DNA of 10,863 bases, taken from the NCBI GenBank assembly GCA_005772945.1, contig SXIE01000287.1, positions 1 through 10,863 on the forward strand, given 5' to 3'. This document shows positions 1-6,391 of the stretch, piece after piece. This DNA comes from Pseudomonadota bacterium. Its GTDB lineage: Bacteria; Myxococcota; UBA9042; PHBI01. The notes beneath the pieces are model-generated. The model was not told the DNA's origin and did no database searches. It was given only the letters and a program-made list of their open reading frames with translations. Position numbers and translations under genes: made by a program. Position 1 is the first letter of the stretch. Every line of letters starts with the position of its first letter.

Positions 1-354
1 GAGCTCGGCCTGGCGCCGCGCGAGGTCGACGCGCGGATCGTACTCGGCGCGCCGCGCGAGCGCCATGCAGGCGGCCGCGTACCAGGTGTGGGCAGCCGCG
101 AGCGCGGTGCTGCGCAGCTCGAGGCGGCTGTCGACGGGGCGCGCGGCGCGGTGGACCGCCCCGAAGATGCGATCGAGCGCGGCGTCGGGGCTCTCGTCGG
201 CCTGGCGCGGGGCGGCCACGACCGGCGCACTCGGGTAGTGGACCTCGAGCGGTTCGTGCGCGCGCGCGTCGTCGCCGGCGCGCTGACTCGCCAGGTACTG
301 GTCGTCGTGGACGAGGTTCGAGCGCTGCTGAAGGGACGTCGGGAACGCGACCAC
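1..354 (-). CDS. Unrecognised protein, N-terminal part, runs off left edge
   Basis: I do not recognise this protein. The minus-strand frame from a GTG at 354-352 stays open for 118 codons to the left edge. It has very high GC at third positions, while the other frames read as Arg/Ser/Pro-rich noise. It starts VVAFPTSLQQRSNLVHDDQY. A Pro/Ala-rich stretch follows (about residues 43-57), then a likely helical part with ALDRIFGAVHRAAR (about 60-73) and ALAAAHTWYAAACMALARRA (about 86-105). No signal peptide or membrane segment is visible, so it is probably cytosolic. The GTG was chosen because GGAGGA lies about four bases upstream and the frame above it turns into low-quality sequence. An ATG at 358-356 lies in another frame. 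The start region is covered by a perfect inverted repeat. The C-terminus is outside the window, so family assignment is not possible. Confidence 0.6.
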   Translation of the reverse strand, partial: MVAFPTSLQQRSNLVHDDQYLASQRAGDDARAHEPLEVHYPSAPVVAAPRQADESPDAALDRIFGAVHRAARPVDSRLELRSTALAAAHTWYAAACMALARRAEYDPRVDLARRQAEL

Positions 355-360
355 ACATCC

Positions 361-383
361 TCCGCGGGTGCGAGACCCGCGGA
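361..383. promoter_or_regulatory. Perfect 9-bp inverted repeat over the translation start region
   Basis: TCCGCGGGT (361-369) and ACCCGCGGA (375-383) are exact reverse complements around a 5-base loop. On the minus strand the second arm ends directly beside the GGA of the ribosome binding site for the gene starting at 354. It could be a dyad operator for a repressor, or an RNA hairpin that partly hides the Shine-Dalgarno. The symmetry is seen in the sequence; the role is inference. Confidence 0.55.
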
Positions 384-678
384 CACAACTCAAGCCGCGT
401 TCCAGGGCGCGCGGACGGACTGGGCGGCACCCCGACCGTCGCTCGGGTCCACCGACCCCGGCCGGCGGGCTGCGCTGGGGTCTGGGCGGGTGGCACACGT
501 CGAATCCGCATCGGAGGCGGCTCGGACGTGGTGGGTGGCGTCGTTCGCAGACGGCGGGTCGGCCGCAGGCCAAGAAGACTCGCGATGCAGACGCGATGCA
601 GACGAAGGCGCCGCAACCGCCGTCGCGGCCTTCGAGAAAGCCTGCCGGGCGCCGCCGCCGATGTGGTAGCCAGAGGGC
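384..678. other. Intergenic stretch between divergent genes
   Basis: This divergent gap holds no convincing gene. The frames open here encode Arg/Pro/Ser-rich text without a ribosome binding site or a coherent domain. The only structure seen is an 11-bp exact tandem duplication (GCGATGCAGAC at 582-592 and 593-603). Promoters for the flanking genes must lie here or just inside, but I could not identify convincing -35/-10 boxes. Confidence 0.5.
582..603. repeat. 11-bp exact tandem duplication
   Basis: GCGATGCAGAC occurs twice in immediate succession, about 75 bases before the radical SAM gene start. It may be a slippage product or a pair of protein-binding half sites; nothing decides between them. 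Confidence 0.4.
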
Positions 679-2091
679 ATGCGCCTCGTATTGGACGATG
701 AGGACGACGCGCCGTGGCTCGTGACCCAGGCCGGCGCCGAGGTCGCGGATCTGCGCCGCGACGCGCTCGTGGGGGCGCTCGAAGGCCTGGCGGAGGCGGG
801 CTATCGCGGCGCAAAGCCGCATCTGGGAGCGCTCTCACCGGGCTGCCGCCTCTGCGCCGAGGGGCTCTGGTCGTGCCTCTTCCTCAACGGCGTTTGCGAG
901 GGTCGCTGCTTCTTCTGCCCGGGTTTTCGCGAGGCGGTGGGGGCGCCGCCGTTCGCCGAGCGCATGGTCTTTGGGTCGCCGCAGCAATACGCGGCATATG
1001 TCCGGCGGCTCGGTTTTCGCGGGGTGTCGTTCAGCGGTGGCGAGCCCTTCGGGACGTTCGCGCTTCTCATCGAACACCTCCGCGCGCTACGCGACGAGCT
1101 CGGTGACGCGCTGTACATCTGGGCCTACACCAACGGTCGTCCGGCGACGCCCGAGAGGCTCGGCCAGGCGGCGGCCGCGGGGCTCGACGAGATCCGCTTC
1201 GACATCGCAGCCTGGGGCTACGACACGGGCCCGGTCGAGCGGGCGATCGGGCGGGTGCCGCGCGTGACGGTCGAGATCCCCGCCATCCCCGAAGACGCGG
1301 CGCGCCTACGCCGTGCGCTCGAGCGGCTCGCCGGCGCGGGCGGGGTGGATCACGTGCATCTGCACGGTCTCATGGTGATGGGCGACAACGCGGCGCGCCT
1401 CGTCAAGCGCGGCTACACGCTCACGCGCGGGGCGACGCCGGCCGTCATCGAGTCCGAGCTGTCCGCGCTCGAGACGCTCGCGTTCGTGGCCGACGAAGGG
1501 CTGCCGCTCGCGATCCAGTACTGCGGTCCCGCGTTCAAGGAGCGTTGGCAGGGGCGCGTCGAGGACCTGCGCGGGGCGACGCTCTTCTTGGCGGGTGACG
1601 AGGGCCTCACCGAGGCAGGCTGCCTGCGCCGTCTCGCGGTCGCCGCGCGCGGCGCGGACGCCGAGGTGCTCGCGCAACGCCTCCGCGAGAGCGGCGTCGA
1701 CGCGAGCCGCTGGCGCGTGGATGCCGAGGCGGGCGAGGTGCGCGTCCACCTCGAGGTGCTGACGCGGGTGGAGCTCGGCGCGTACCCGATCTCGGTGCGC
1801 TACTTCCGGACCGTCATCGGGCATGGCGTCGGGGACGGGGTCGACGGGGCGCTCGCGCATGACACGCGCGAGGCGGTCGCGGACTACTGCGAGGCGACGC
1901 TCGCGGGGGGCATGACGGTCGGGGTCCGGCGGATCGCGGTGAGCACGGCGATCGCCCTGGCGACGGGCGAGGCCCTGGCGCTCGCGCGTGGGGAGGTGCC
2001 CGAGCGGGTCGCGCCGTGGGAACGGATCGCGGCGGGACTGCCGAGCTACGCGGCGCCCGGGAGGCGACCGACGCGACCTGCAGGCACTTGA
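679..2091 (+). CDS. Radical SAM protein, COG2108-like
   Basis: This is a 470-residue cytosolic radical SAM enzyme with no signal peptide. The [4Fe-4S]/SAM motif CEGRCFFC sits at residues 73-80 (C73, C77, C80, spaced CxxxCxxC). It is followed by the GGEP motif at 120-123, a YTNGR strand motif at 150-154 and FDIAAWG at 174-180, in canonical order for the partial TIM barrel. Three further cysteines precede the cluster motif (C56, C59, C66; GCRLC then WSC). The layout GC-x-LC-x-G...CxxxCxxCP recalls archaeal and bacterial COG2108 proteins related to pyruvate-formate-lyase activating enzyme. About 200 residues follow the barrel, including a strand-rich part (about 350-382), without a domain I can name. 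The substrate is unknown. The ATG follows a weak AGAGGG. No pflB or other glycyl-radical enzyme is in the window, so an activase role is not supported by context. Confidence 0.85.
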   Translation: MRLVLDDEDDAPWLVTQAGAEVADLRRDALVGALEGLAEAGYRGAKPHLGALSPGCRLCAEGLWSCLFLNGVCEGRCFFCPGFREAVGAPPFAERMVFGSPQQYAAYVRRLGFRGVSFSGGEPFGTFALLIEHLRALRDELGDALYIWAYTNGRPATPERLGQAAAAGLDEIRFDIAAWGYDTGPVERAIGRVPRVTVEIPAIPEDAARLRRALERLAGAGGVDHVHLHGLMVMGDNAARLVKRGYTLTRGATPAVIESELSALETLAFVADEGLPLAIQYCGPAFKERWQGRVEDLRGATLFLAGDEGLTEAGCLRRLAVAARGADAEVLAQRLRESGVDASRWRVDAEAGEVRVHLEVLTRVELGAYPISVRYFRTVIGHGVGDGVDGALAHDTREAVADYCEATLAGGMTVGVRRIAVSTAIALATGEALALARGEVPERVAPWERIAAGLPSYAAPGRRPTRPAGT

Positions 2092-2118
2092 CGCGTCGAC
2101 GTGAGGGACGTAGACGCG
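2092..2118. terminator. Stem-loop just after the radical SAM stop codon
   Basis: CGCGTCGACGT (2092-2102) and ACGTAGACGCG (2108-2118) form an 11-bp stem with one mismatch around the loop GAGGG. The left arm begins at the base after the TGA stop at 2089-2091. No T-tract follows, so it is not a textbook intrinsic terminator. It could attenuate read-through into the lipoprotein gene, protect the mRNA 3' end, or act as an operator for that gene. Confidence 0.45.
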
Positions 2119-2157
2119 CGCGCCGAGTCGTCGGCCCGCCACGAAGGACGAAACGGA

Positions 2158-2970
2158 ATGCACGCTCCCACGATCGCAGGTGTGCTGGTCGGCGCGATGT
2201 ATCTCAGCAGCATCGCCTGCAGCGAGTCGGACGGGGCGGCCACCGACACCGCGAGCGGCACGCAGGCCGACACGACGATCGCCAGCGACACCGGCGTTGC
2301 CGCAGACACGGACGCGCCGCCCGATACGACGATCGCGATCGAGACCGCCGCAGCGACCGAGGCGAGCGTCGCCGACATCGAGCCCGGCGACGCGGGCGCC
2401 GAGACCGAGGTCGTCGCGGCCGAGGTCACGGAGGAGACCTGCGGGTGCGCAGGCGGAAGCTCGTGCCTGCAGGCCAAGAACGCCGAAGCGTGCGTGCTCC
2501 TCGCAGCCACGTGCACCGGCGGCATGCAGCGGGTCGATGCCTGCGACGTCGAGGAAGCCGAGGCCTCGTGCGAGCGCGACGGGACGATCCACTACCACTA
2601 CTGGGCGCGCATCAAAGGCTGGCTGCAGGGCGCCAAGGAGGCGTGCGCGGAGTCCATCGGCAACCCGGCGGGCACGTTCACCGTCGCGGCGATCCCCGCG
2701 GGCGTCGGCGCGCCGTGCGCGTGCCAGCGATCGGCGGCGGCGTGCACGCAGACGTACGGCGACGCGTGCGCCACGCTCACCTGCGAGGCCCCCGAGGGCC
2801 TGCAGAATACGCTGTGCCCGAGCGCAAACAGGTTGGCGCCGCGCTGCGTGACGCGCGATGGTCAGCGCGAGCTGGTCTTCTACGCGCCGGCGGCCACGCT
2901 CGAGAACGCGGAGCTGTCGTGCAACGGGGCCTCGGTCGTGGCGTACTACTGGTTCCCCGACGGCCTCTGA
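2158..2970 (+). CDS. Stalked Cys-rich lipoprotein with duplicated Cys domain
   Basis: This is a 270-residue predicted lipoprotein of unknown function. A short hydrophobic signal ends in the lipobox LSSIAC, placing the lipidated Cys at 21. Residues 22-92 form a low-complexity Thr/Asp/Ala/Glu stalk that would hold the rest off the membrane. The remainder has 16 cysteines (95, 97, 103, 112, 119, 129, 138, 163, then 187, 189, 196, 204, 209, 220, 230, 255), which suggests up to eight disulfides in an exported fold. The two halves look duplicated: CxCx5Cx8Cx6C in the first and CxCx6Cx7Cx4C in the second, each followed later by AEASC...YHYWA or AELSC...AYYWF. The start at 2158 was preferred to an upstream GTG because AAGGA lies about ten bases before it and the signal peptide begins there. 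It lies 66 bp after the radical SAM gene, so co-transcription is possible. Confidence 0.75.
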   Translation: MHAPTIAGVLVGAMYLSSIACSESDGAATDTASGTQADTTIASDTGVAADTDAPPDTTIAIETAAATEASVADIEPGDAGAETEVVAAEVTEETCGCAGGSSCLQAKNAEACVLLAATCTGGMQRVDACDVEEAEASCERDGTIHYHYWARIKGWLQGAKEACAESIGNPAGTFTVAAIPAGVGAPCACQRSAAACTQTYGDACATLTCEAPEGLQNTLCPSANRLAPRCVTRDGQRELVFYAPAATLENAELSCNGASVVAYYWFPDGL

Positions 2971-3002
2971 GACGGGCGCGAGGTCCAGTTCGGCCGGCGC
3001 GC

Positions 3003-3078
3003 GGCCTTCGCGAGAGCGCGGGCAGCCGCTGCGCGCCCTTCGCGAGGTCGCAGGCAGCCGCTGCGCGCCCTTCGCGAG
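3003..3078. repeat. 32-bp direct repeat, about 2.3 copies, in a convergent gap
   Basis: The 26-base block from GGCAGCCGCTGC to CTTCGCGAG occurs exactly at 3021-3046 and 3053-3078, with 6-base spacers giving a 32-base period. A partial third copy (CCTTCGCGAG, 3005-3014) precedes them. Each unit contains the small hairpin GCAGC-C-GCTGC and the near-palindrome TTCGCGAG. The array fills the gap between the stop codons of two convergent genes (2970 and 3080), so it could serve as a bidirectional transcription stop or insulator; that role is inference. Confidence 0.7.
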
Positions 3079-3079
3079 A

Positions 3080-4243
3080 CTATTTCCCGCCGCCGGGCGT
3101 GCGCATCGGGAGGCCCATCGGCAACTCGGTCACCTTCAGCGTGACGCGGAACGTCTTGCTGGGCGGAGTGTCCGTCTGCCACGGGCGATGGTACGCGAGC
3201 TCGACGTCGCAGGTGCCGAGCGCGAGCACGCGGAAGACGTTCTCGTAGGTGCCGGTGACCGCGGGCCCGCCGTCCGCGGCTTGCACGAACTGGGGCTCGC
3301 CCATGCGCTTCAGGGCGCCCGAACGCGGGTCGTCGCAGGCTAGCTTCGCGACCGTCCAGATGTTACCGCTGGTGGTATCACCTGGCAGCGCGATGACCAG
3401 CTCGTCGACGTCGCGCACGTCGACCGTCTTGCCGTCAGCGTCGGGGCCGAGGTCGCGCGGCGCACGCCATTGGTTCGAGGCGCGATCGACGCGAAAGGCC
3501 AGGTAGACGTCGAGCGGCTCCAGGTTCGCGTCGAACTTGTAGTGGATGAGACGCGTGGCGCCGTCCTGCCGCGGAAGATCGATGCGCGCGAAGGCCGAGC
3601 CGCCCGCCAGGACGCTCAACGCCGTGGCGCTGCGCGGCTGGGCTTGACGGACCGTGAGCGTGCCGTAGTTCTTGGTGTCGTGGAGCGTCAGCGCCTGGTC
3701 GGTCAGCGGCATCCAGGCGCGCTCGACGAAGAACGCGGGCACCCCGAGCTTGCCCATCTCGGCGACGACCCACGGATCGGCCTTCGGGGCGGTGTCGGAC
3801 TTGCCGGGCGCGAGCATCATGACCATGACGACCGGGCGCCCCGCCGAGCGCCAGGGCTCGACGAGCGCGTGCCCGCCGGTCGCCGTCGGCTCGCGCGGCA
3901 TCCAGCCGTGCTCGCCCCAGAGCGTGACCGGGTCGCCGAGCCAGACGAGGTCACCCCACGGCGTAGGGTAGTAGTCGCCGCGCGGGGGCTGCTCGACCGG
4001 GACGCCATCAAAGAAGAGCTCGCCGCGGTAGCCCTCGCTCTTGGAGCCGGGTGCGACGACCGTATATCGATAGGTCCAGCGGCCGGCGGTGTGGACGCCG
4101 CTCTGGCGGAGGTCGAGGCGCGCGGGCGAGGACGGGTCCGCGGGCGGCGCGCCGAGGGCGGACGGCGTGCCGCTGCAAGCGGCGAAACCGCCGAGGATCG
4201 GAAGGAACGCGGACATGAACGCGATGGCGGCGTGGCGCTTCAT
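3080..4243 (-). CDS. Lipoprotein with C-terminal chagasin (I42)-like inhibitor domain
   Basis: This is a 387-residue predicted lipoprotein. The signal MKRHAAIAFMSAFLPILGG ends at the lipobox FAAC, with C23 lipidated, then a short Pro/Ser linker. Residues about 50-260 form an unrecognised region with FFDGVPVE (77-84), WGDLVWLGDPVTLWGEHGW (96-114) and many Trp/Pro. The C-terminal 100 residues (about 270-371) carry the marks of chagasin-type cysteine-peptidase inhibitors. DTTSGNIW (289-296) matches the NPTTGY-W loop, TGTYENVF (330-337) the second loop, and YHRPW (351-355) followed by FRVTLKV the RPW loop and last strand. The Asn-Pro of NPTTG is changed, so activity is uncertain. The domain may instead be a structural beta-sandwich. 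ATG 4243 follows GAGGTG at good spacing; the longer upstream reading is not protein-like. It is divergent from the subtilase-like gene. Confidence 0.7.
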   Translation of the reverse strand: MKRHAAIAFMSAFLPILGGFAACSGTPSALGAPPADPSSPARLDLRQSGVHTAGRWTYRYTVVAPGSKSEGYRGELFFDGVPVEQPPRGDYYPTPWGDLVWLGDPVTLWGEHGWMPREPTATGGHALVEPWRSAGRPVVMVMMLAPGKSDTAPKADPWVVAEMGKLGVPAFFVERAWMPLTDQALTLHDTKNYGTLTVRQAQPRSATALSVLAGGSAFARIDLPRQDGATRLIHYKFDANLEPLDVYLAFRVDRASNQWRAPRDLGPDADGKTVDVRDVDELVIALPGDTTSGNIWTVAKLACDDPRSGALKRMGEPQFVQAADGGPAVTGTYENVFRVLALGTCDVELAYHRPWQTDTPPSKTFRVTLKVTELPMGLPMRTPGGGK

Positions 4244-4366
4244 GATGGCACCTCGTTCCGTTCGTGAGGCGTGCGTGACCGCGGGCTCGCGATCGCGTCC
4301 AATGGTCGCACCGAGCGCGGCGCGTCCATAGGGTAGAGGCGCGGCGCGCGCACTTTGGAGGCAGCG
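4244..4366. promoter_or_regulatory. Shared divergent upstream region
   Basis: These 123 bases separate the start codons of the chagasin-like lipoprotein (minus) and the subtilase-like gene (plus), so the promoters of both must lie here or overlap it. Ribosome binding sites are visible at both ends (GAGGTG on the minus strand near 4250, GGAG at 4357-4360). I could not pick reliable -35/-10 boxes; TAGGGT near 4329 is only a weak -10 candidate. Confidence 0.4.
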
Positions 4367-5398
4367 ATGGATATCGGCGTAGTCCTTCTTCGCATCGCGA
4401 TCGGCGTCGGCGTCGGAGCCGGCTGTGCCACGGCGGGGCCCGTGCGCGTCGCCGGACCGGGGGTCGCGCTCGTCGAGTGGCAGTTCCCGCTGGAGGCCGA
4501 CGCGGACGGACTTCGGGCGCACCCACACCAACGGGCGCTGACGGAGGACCCGCACCATGCGGCCCTGCGCCCAGCGTTCTTTCCGGCGCTCAGCGACGAG
4601 AACCAGTCCGAAACCGCGCACATGATGAACAAGCTCACGCGGCACGCGCGGCAGGTGAGCCAGTCGTTCGGCGCGGGGCGCGAGTCGTCCATGCCTCCGT
4701 TTCTACTCAACATTTCGGCAGTGCTGCCGGACGCGCTCGAGCACCTCATCGCCCACGAGGCGGTCCGGATCCTGTCGTTCAGCAGTGGATCGAAGAGCCG
4801 CCTCGCCGGGCTCGACGCGCTGCTCGTGGCCCATCCCGAGGTGGTGCTCGTCGCGGCGACGCCGCACATCTCGGGCAATCACGACAGCGTGGAACTCTTG
4901 GCGGAGCGGCCGAGCATCCTCGCCGCGCGCGGGGTGCCCAACGTGGTGCTCGCGGGGTGCCTCGCGTTCTACGAGGACGGCGTCGAGGCCGACCGCGCCG
5001 GGCAGCCGCTCGGGTCGCGCGACAATCCCTTCTCCATCGACAACCAGCCCGTGCAGGTCGAGGCGCCCCAGGTCTTCATGATGAACTGCAGGAGCGGCGC
5101 ATCGTTCGCGCCGGGCGCGGGCGCAACCTCGGCGGCGGCGCCGCATCTGGCCAACCTCTTGGCTCTCATCGGCGAGCGCCTCGCGGCGCGCGGGGCCCCA
5201 CCGACGGCGGGTGAGATGCTCGCGGGGCTCGCGGCGGTGACGCATCGCGCGTGGGCCCGCGAAAAGACCGGCGAGGTTCACGAGGTTCGGTACTTCACGC
5301 TCGACACGATCCTAGTGAACGCGGGACGGCCCCTCGTGACGGAGGCGATCTGGGGAGTGTTCGAGGCGCACCCGGCGCCGCTCAGGATCGCGCCGTGA
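4367..5398 (+). CDS. Divergent subtilisin-fold (S8-like) protein
   Basis: This 343-residue protein lines up with the order of subtilase core elements. VALVEWQF (33-40) sits where VAVIDTG would be and TAHMMNKLTRHA (83-94) where HGTHVAG would be. RILSFSSGS (134-142) fits the INxSLG strand and VVLVAATPHISGN (159-171) the VxxAAGN strand. GVPNVVLAG (189-197) fits the PNVIAVGA strand. GATSAAAPHLANLLAL (252-267) is a near-match to GTSMAAPHVAGAAAL, with S255 in the nucleophile position. The Asp position appears to be Glu (E37), so the triad is altered or the enzyme is inactive; this alignment is by eye. The N-terminus is hydrophobic and ends in GVGAGC (C20), a possible lipobox, but the n-region lacks the usual positive charges. 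ATG 4367 is six bases after GGAG; a TTG lies at 4355. It is divergent from the chagasin-like lipoprotein. Confidence 0.65.
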   Translation: MDIGVVLLRIAIGVGVGAGCATAGPVRVAGPGVALVEWQFPLEADADGLRAHPHQRALTEDPHHAALRPAFFPALSDENQSETAHMMNKLTRHARQVSQSFGAGRESSMPPFLLNISAVLPDALEHLIAHEAVRILSFSSGSKSRLAGLDALLVAHPEVVLVAATPHISGNHDSVELLAERPSILAARGVPNVVLAGCLAFYEDGVEADRAGQPLGSRDNPFSIDNQPVQVEAPQVFMMNCRSGASFAPGAGATSAAAPHLANLLALIGERLAARGAPPTAGEMLAGLAAVTHRAWAREKTGEVHEVRYFTLDTILVNAGRPLVTEAIWGVFEAHPAPLRIAP

Positions 5399-5452
5399 GA
5401 CCCACGCGCCGAGCATCCACTCGCGCCTCCGACGGATGGAGCGCGCAGTTCG

Positions 5453-5564
5453 CAAGCGCACCTCGCGATGGGGACCCAGCTCGCGCTCAAGGTCCTGCAC
5501 CCGATCCATCGTCCACCGCGACCTCAAGCCCGACCACATCTTTCTCCTGCGGATCGGGGACTGA
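5453..5564 (+). pseudogene. Relic of a eukaryotic-like Ser/Thr protein kinase
   Basis: Two kinase signatures lie almost side by side in different frames. From 5459 to 5503 the sequence reads HLAMGTQLALKVLHP, matching the strand-3 segment with the ATP-binding Lys of bacterial Hanks-type kinases. From 5508 to 5561 it reads IVHRDLKPDHIFLLRIGD, the catalytic loop, then TGA. In an intact kinase about 90-100 residues separate the two; here they abut and are offset by one base, pointing to an internal deletion. The Asn expected two residues after the loop Pro (HRDLKPxN) is His. No DFG motif or glycine-rich loop is readable nearby, though degenerate sequence before 5453 (AVRK) may be the end of the glycine loop. 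It cannot encode an active kinase. Confidence 0.65.
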
Positions 5565-5644
5565 TGCGGATGCGCCGGTGGCGCGCGGCGCTTCGCGTAC
5601 GCCGCGGATTCATGGCAGGGTGACGCACCGCTGGAGGACGGCCA

Positions 5645-6391
5645 ATGATGCGCCTCACCTTGAGTTCTCGCGTTCGCTCGCGCGCGCGGACGACCACCGC
5701 GCTGGTCCCGTTGGCGCTCGTGGGCGCGGCCTGTGGGGACGTGCGGGAGTTCGATTGCGCCGCCATCGCGACCGCTTACGCGAGCGGGTGCAGCGACCAC
5801 CTCGCCATTACGGCGGACACGTCGGCGTGCGGCGTGCTGCGTGACCGACAGGGCGCGACGCGGCTCGCCGCGAGCATCGCTCGCGCGGCGCGCGTCTGCG
5901 AAAGCGCAGGCGCTGAGTCATCGGCGGCGAGCGCCGAGCGCTCGTCGCAAGAGGTCTGCGATCAGATCTTCGTGTGCGTCGCCGATCCGGACGGCCTGAG
6001 CGCGCTCACCGGCGGCGCGCGCGTGACGGGCACCCCGACCGTCAAGGGACAGCGCTACGCGTTCGATGCGCCGGCGGCGTGGGCCTGGCTCGGCACCAAG
6101 GGGAGCGGCAGCCCGGGCGACTTCGCGGTGCTCTTCCACCACGCCGGGCACCCGTGGTTCTTCCGGCTCGACGACCTCGCCTTGCGCGCCGATACGCATC
6201 CATTCGTGGTCGACGCGCTGCGTCCGATCAAGCTCGAGAGCGTGGTCGACAACCTGGAGCTGACGACCGGCACGGTGCTCATCGCGGCGTTCGCGGTCGA
6301 CGGGGTGTTCGACGTGACCGCCACCACGGCCGATGGCGGCAACGGACAGGCGATCGACGTGCGCATCCAGGGCGACTTCGCGAGTCCGTAG
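5645..6391 (+). CDS. Lipoprotein of unknown function
   Basis: I do not recognise this 248-residue predicted lipoprotein. An Arg-rich n-region (R9-R15) and a hydrophobic stretch end at the lipobox VGAAC, placing the lipidated Cys at 30. Residues about 36-112 look helical and hold six cysteines (38, 49, 62, 85, 105, 111) that could pair as three disulfides in the periplasm or outside the cell. Residues about 120-248 look strand-rich, with FAVLFHHAGHPWFFRLDDL (160-178) and a C-terminal FDVTATTADGGNGQAIDVRI (222-241), suggesting a beta-sandwich. GGAGG at 5633-5637 sits seven bases before the first of two tandem ATGs (5645 and 5648), so either may start. It lies just downstream of the kinase relic, with no operon partner upstream. 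Confidence 0.7.
   Translation: MMRLTLSSRVRSRARTTTALVPLALVGAACGDVREFDCAAIATAYASGCSDHLAITADTSACGVLRDRQGATRLAASIARAARVCESAGAESSAASAERSSQEVCDQIFVCVADPDGLSALTGGARVTGTPTVKGQRYAFDAPAAWAWLGTKGSGSPGDFAVLFHHAGHPWFFRLDDLALRADTHPFVVDALRPIKLESVVDNLELTTGTVLIAAFAVDGVFDVTATTADGGNGQAIDVRIQGDFASP

Noticed and set aside
256..268. Possible frameshift in the left partial gene at a GC dinucleotide run
   Set aside because: Recounting the run showed the minus-strand frame is continuous from 354 to the left edge; no frameshift exists.
240..358. Minus-strand ATG at 358 reading MCGRVPDVP, reminiscent of the MCGR start of SRAP/YedK proteins
   Set aside because: The frame turns at once into Arg/Ser/Pro-rich noise and lacks any further SRAP motif. 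The GTG at 354 frame has coherent codon usage.
88..669. Plus-strand 193-codon open frame
   Set aside because: Its first half is antisense to the better-supported minus-strand partial gene. It runs into Arg/Ala-rich text with no ribosome binding site or domain.
390..680. Minus-strand 96-codon open frame in the first intergenic region
   Set aside because: It has no ribosome binding site, low-complexity composition and overlaps the radical SAM start; it is typical of chance frames in GC-rich DNA.
1306..2598. Long 430-codon minus-strand frame antisense to the radical SAM and lipoprotein genes
   Set aside because: Its composition is dominated by Arg, Asp, Gly and His, and it has no domain. The plus-strand genes carry clear motifs and a signal peptide.
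2016..3248. 410-codon plus-strand frame extending through the 32-bp repeats
   Set aside because: It is Arg-rich shadow of the lipoprotein frame; the true frame has a lipobox and an ordered Cys pattern.
4244..4645. N-terminal extension of the chagasin-like gene to an ATG at 4645
   Set aside because: The extension overlaps the divergent subtilase-like gene and lacks a ribosome binding site, and it would bury the lipoprotein signal inside the protein.
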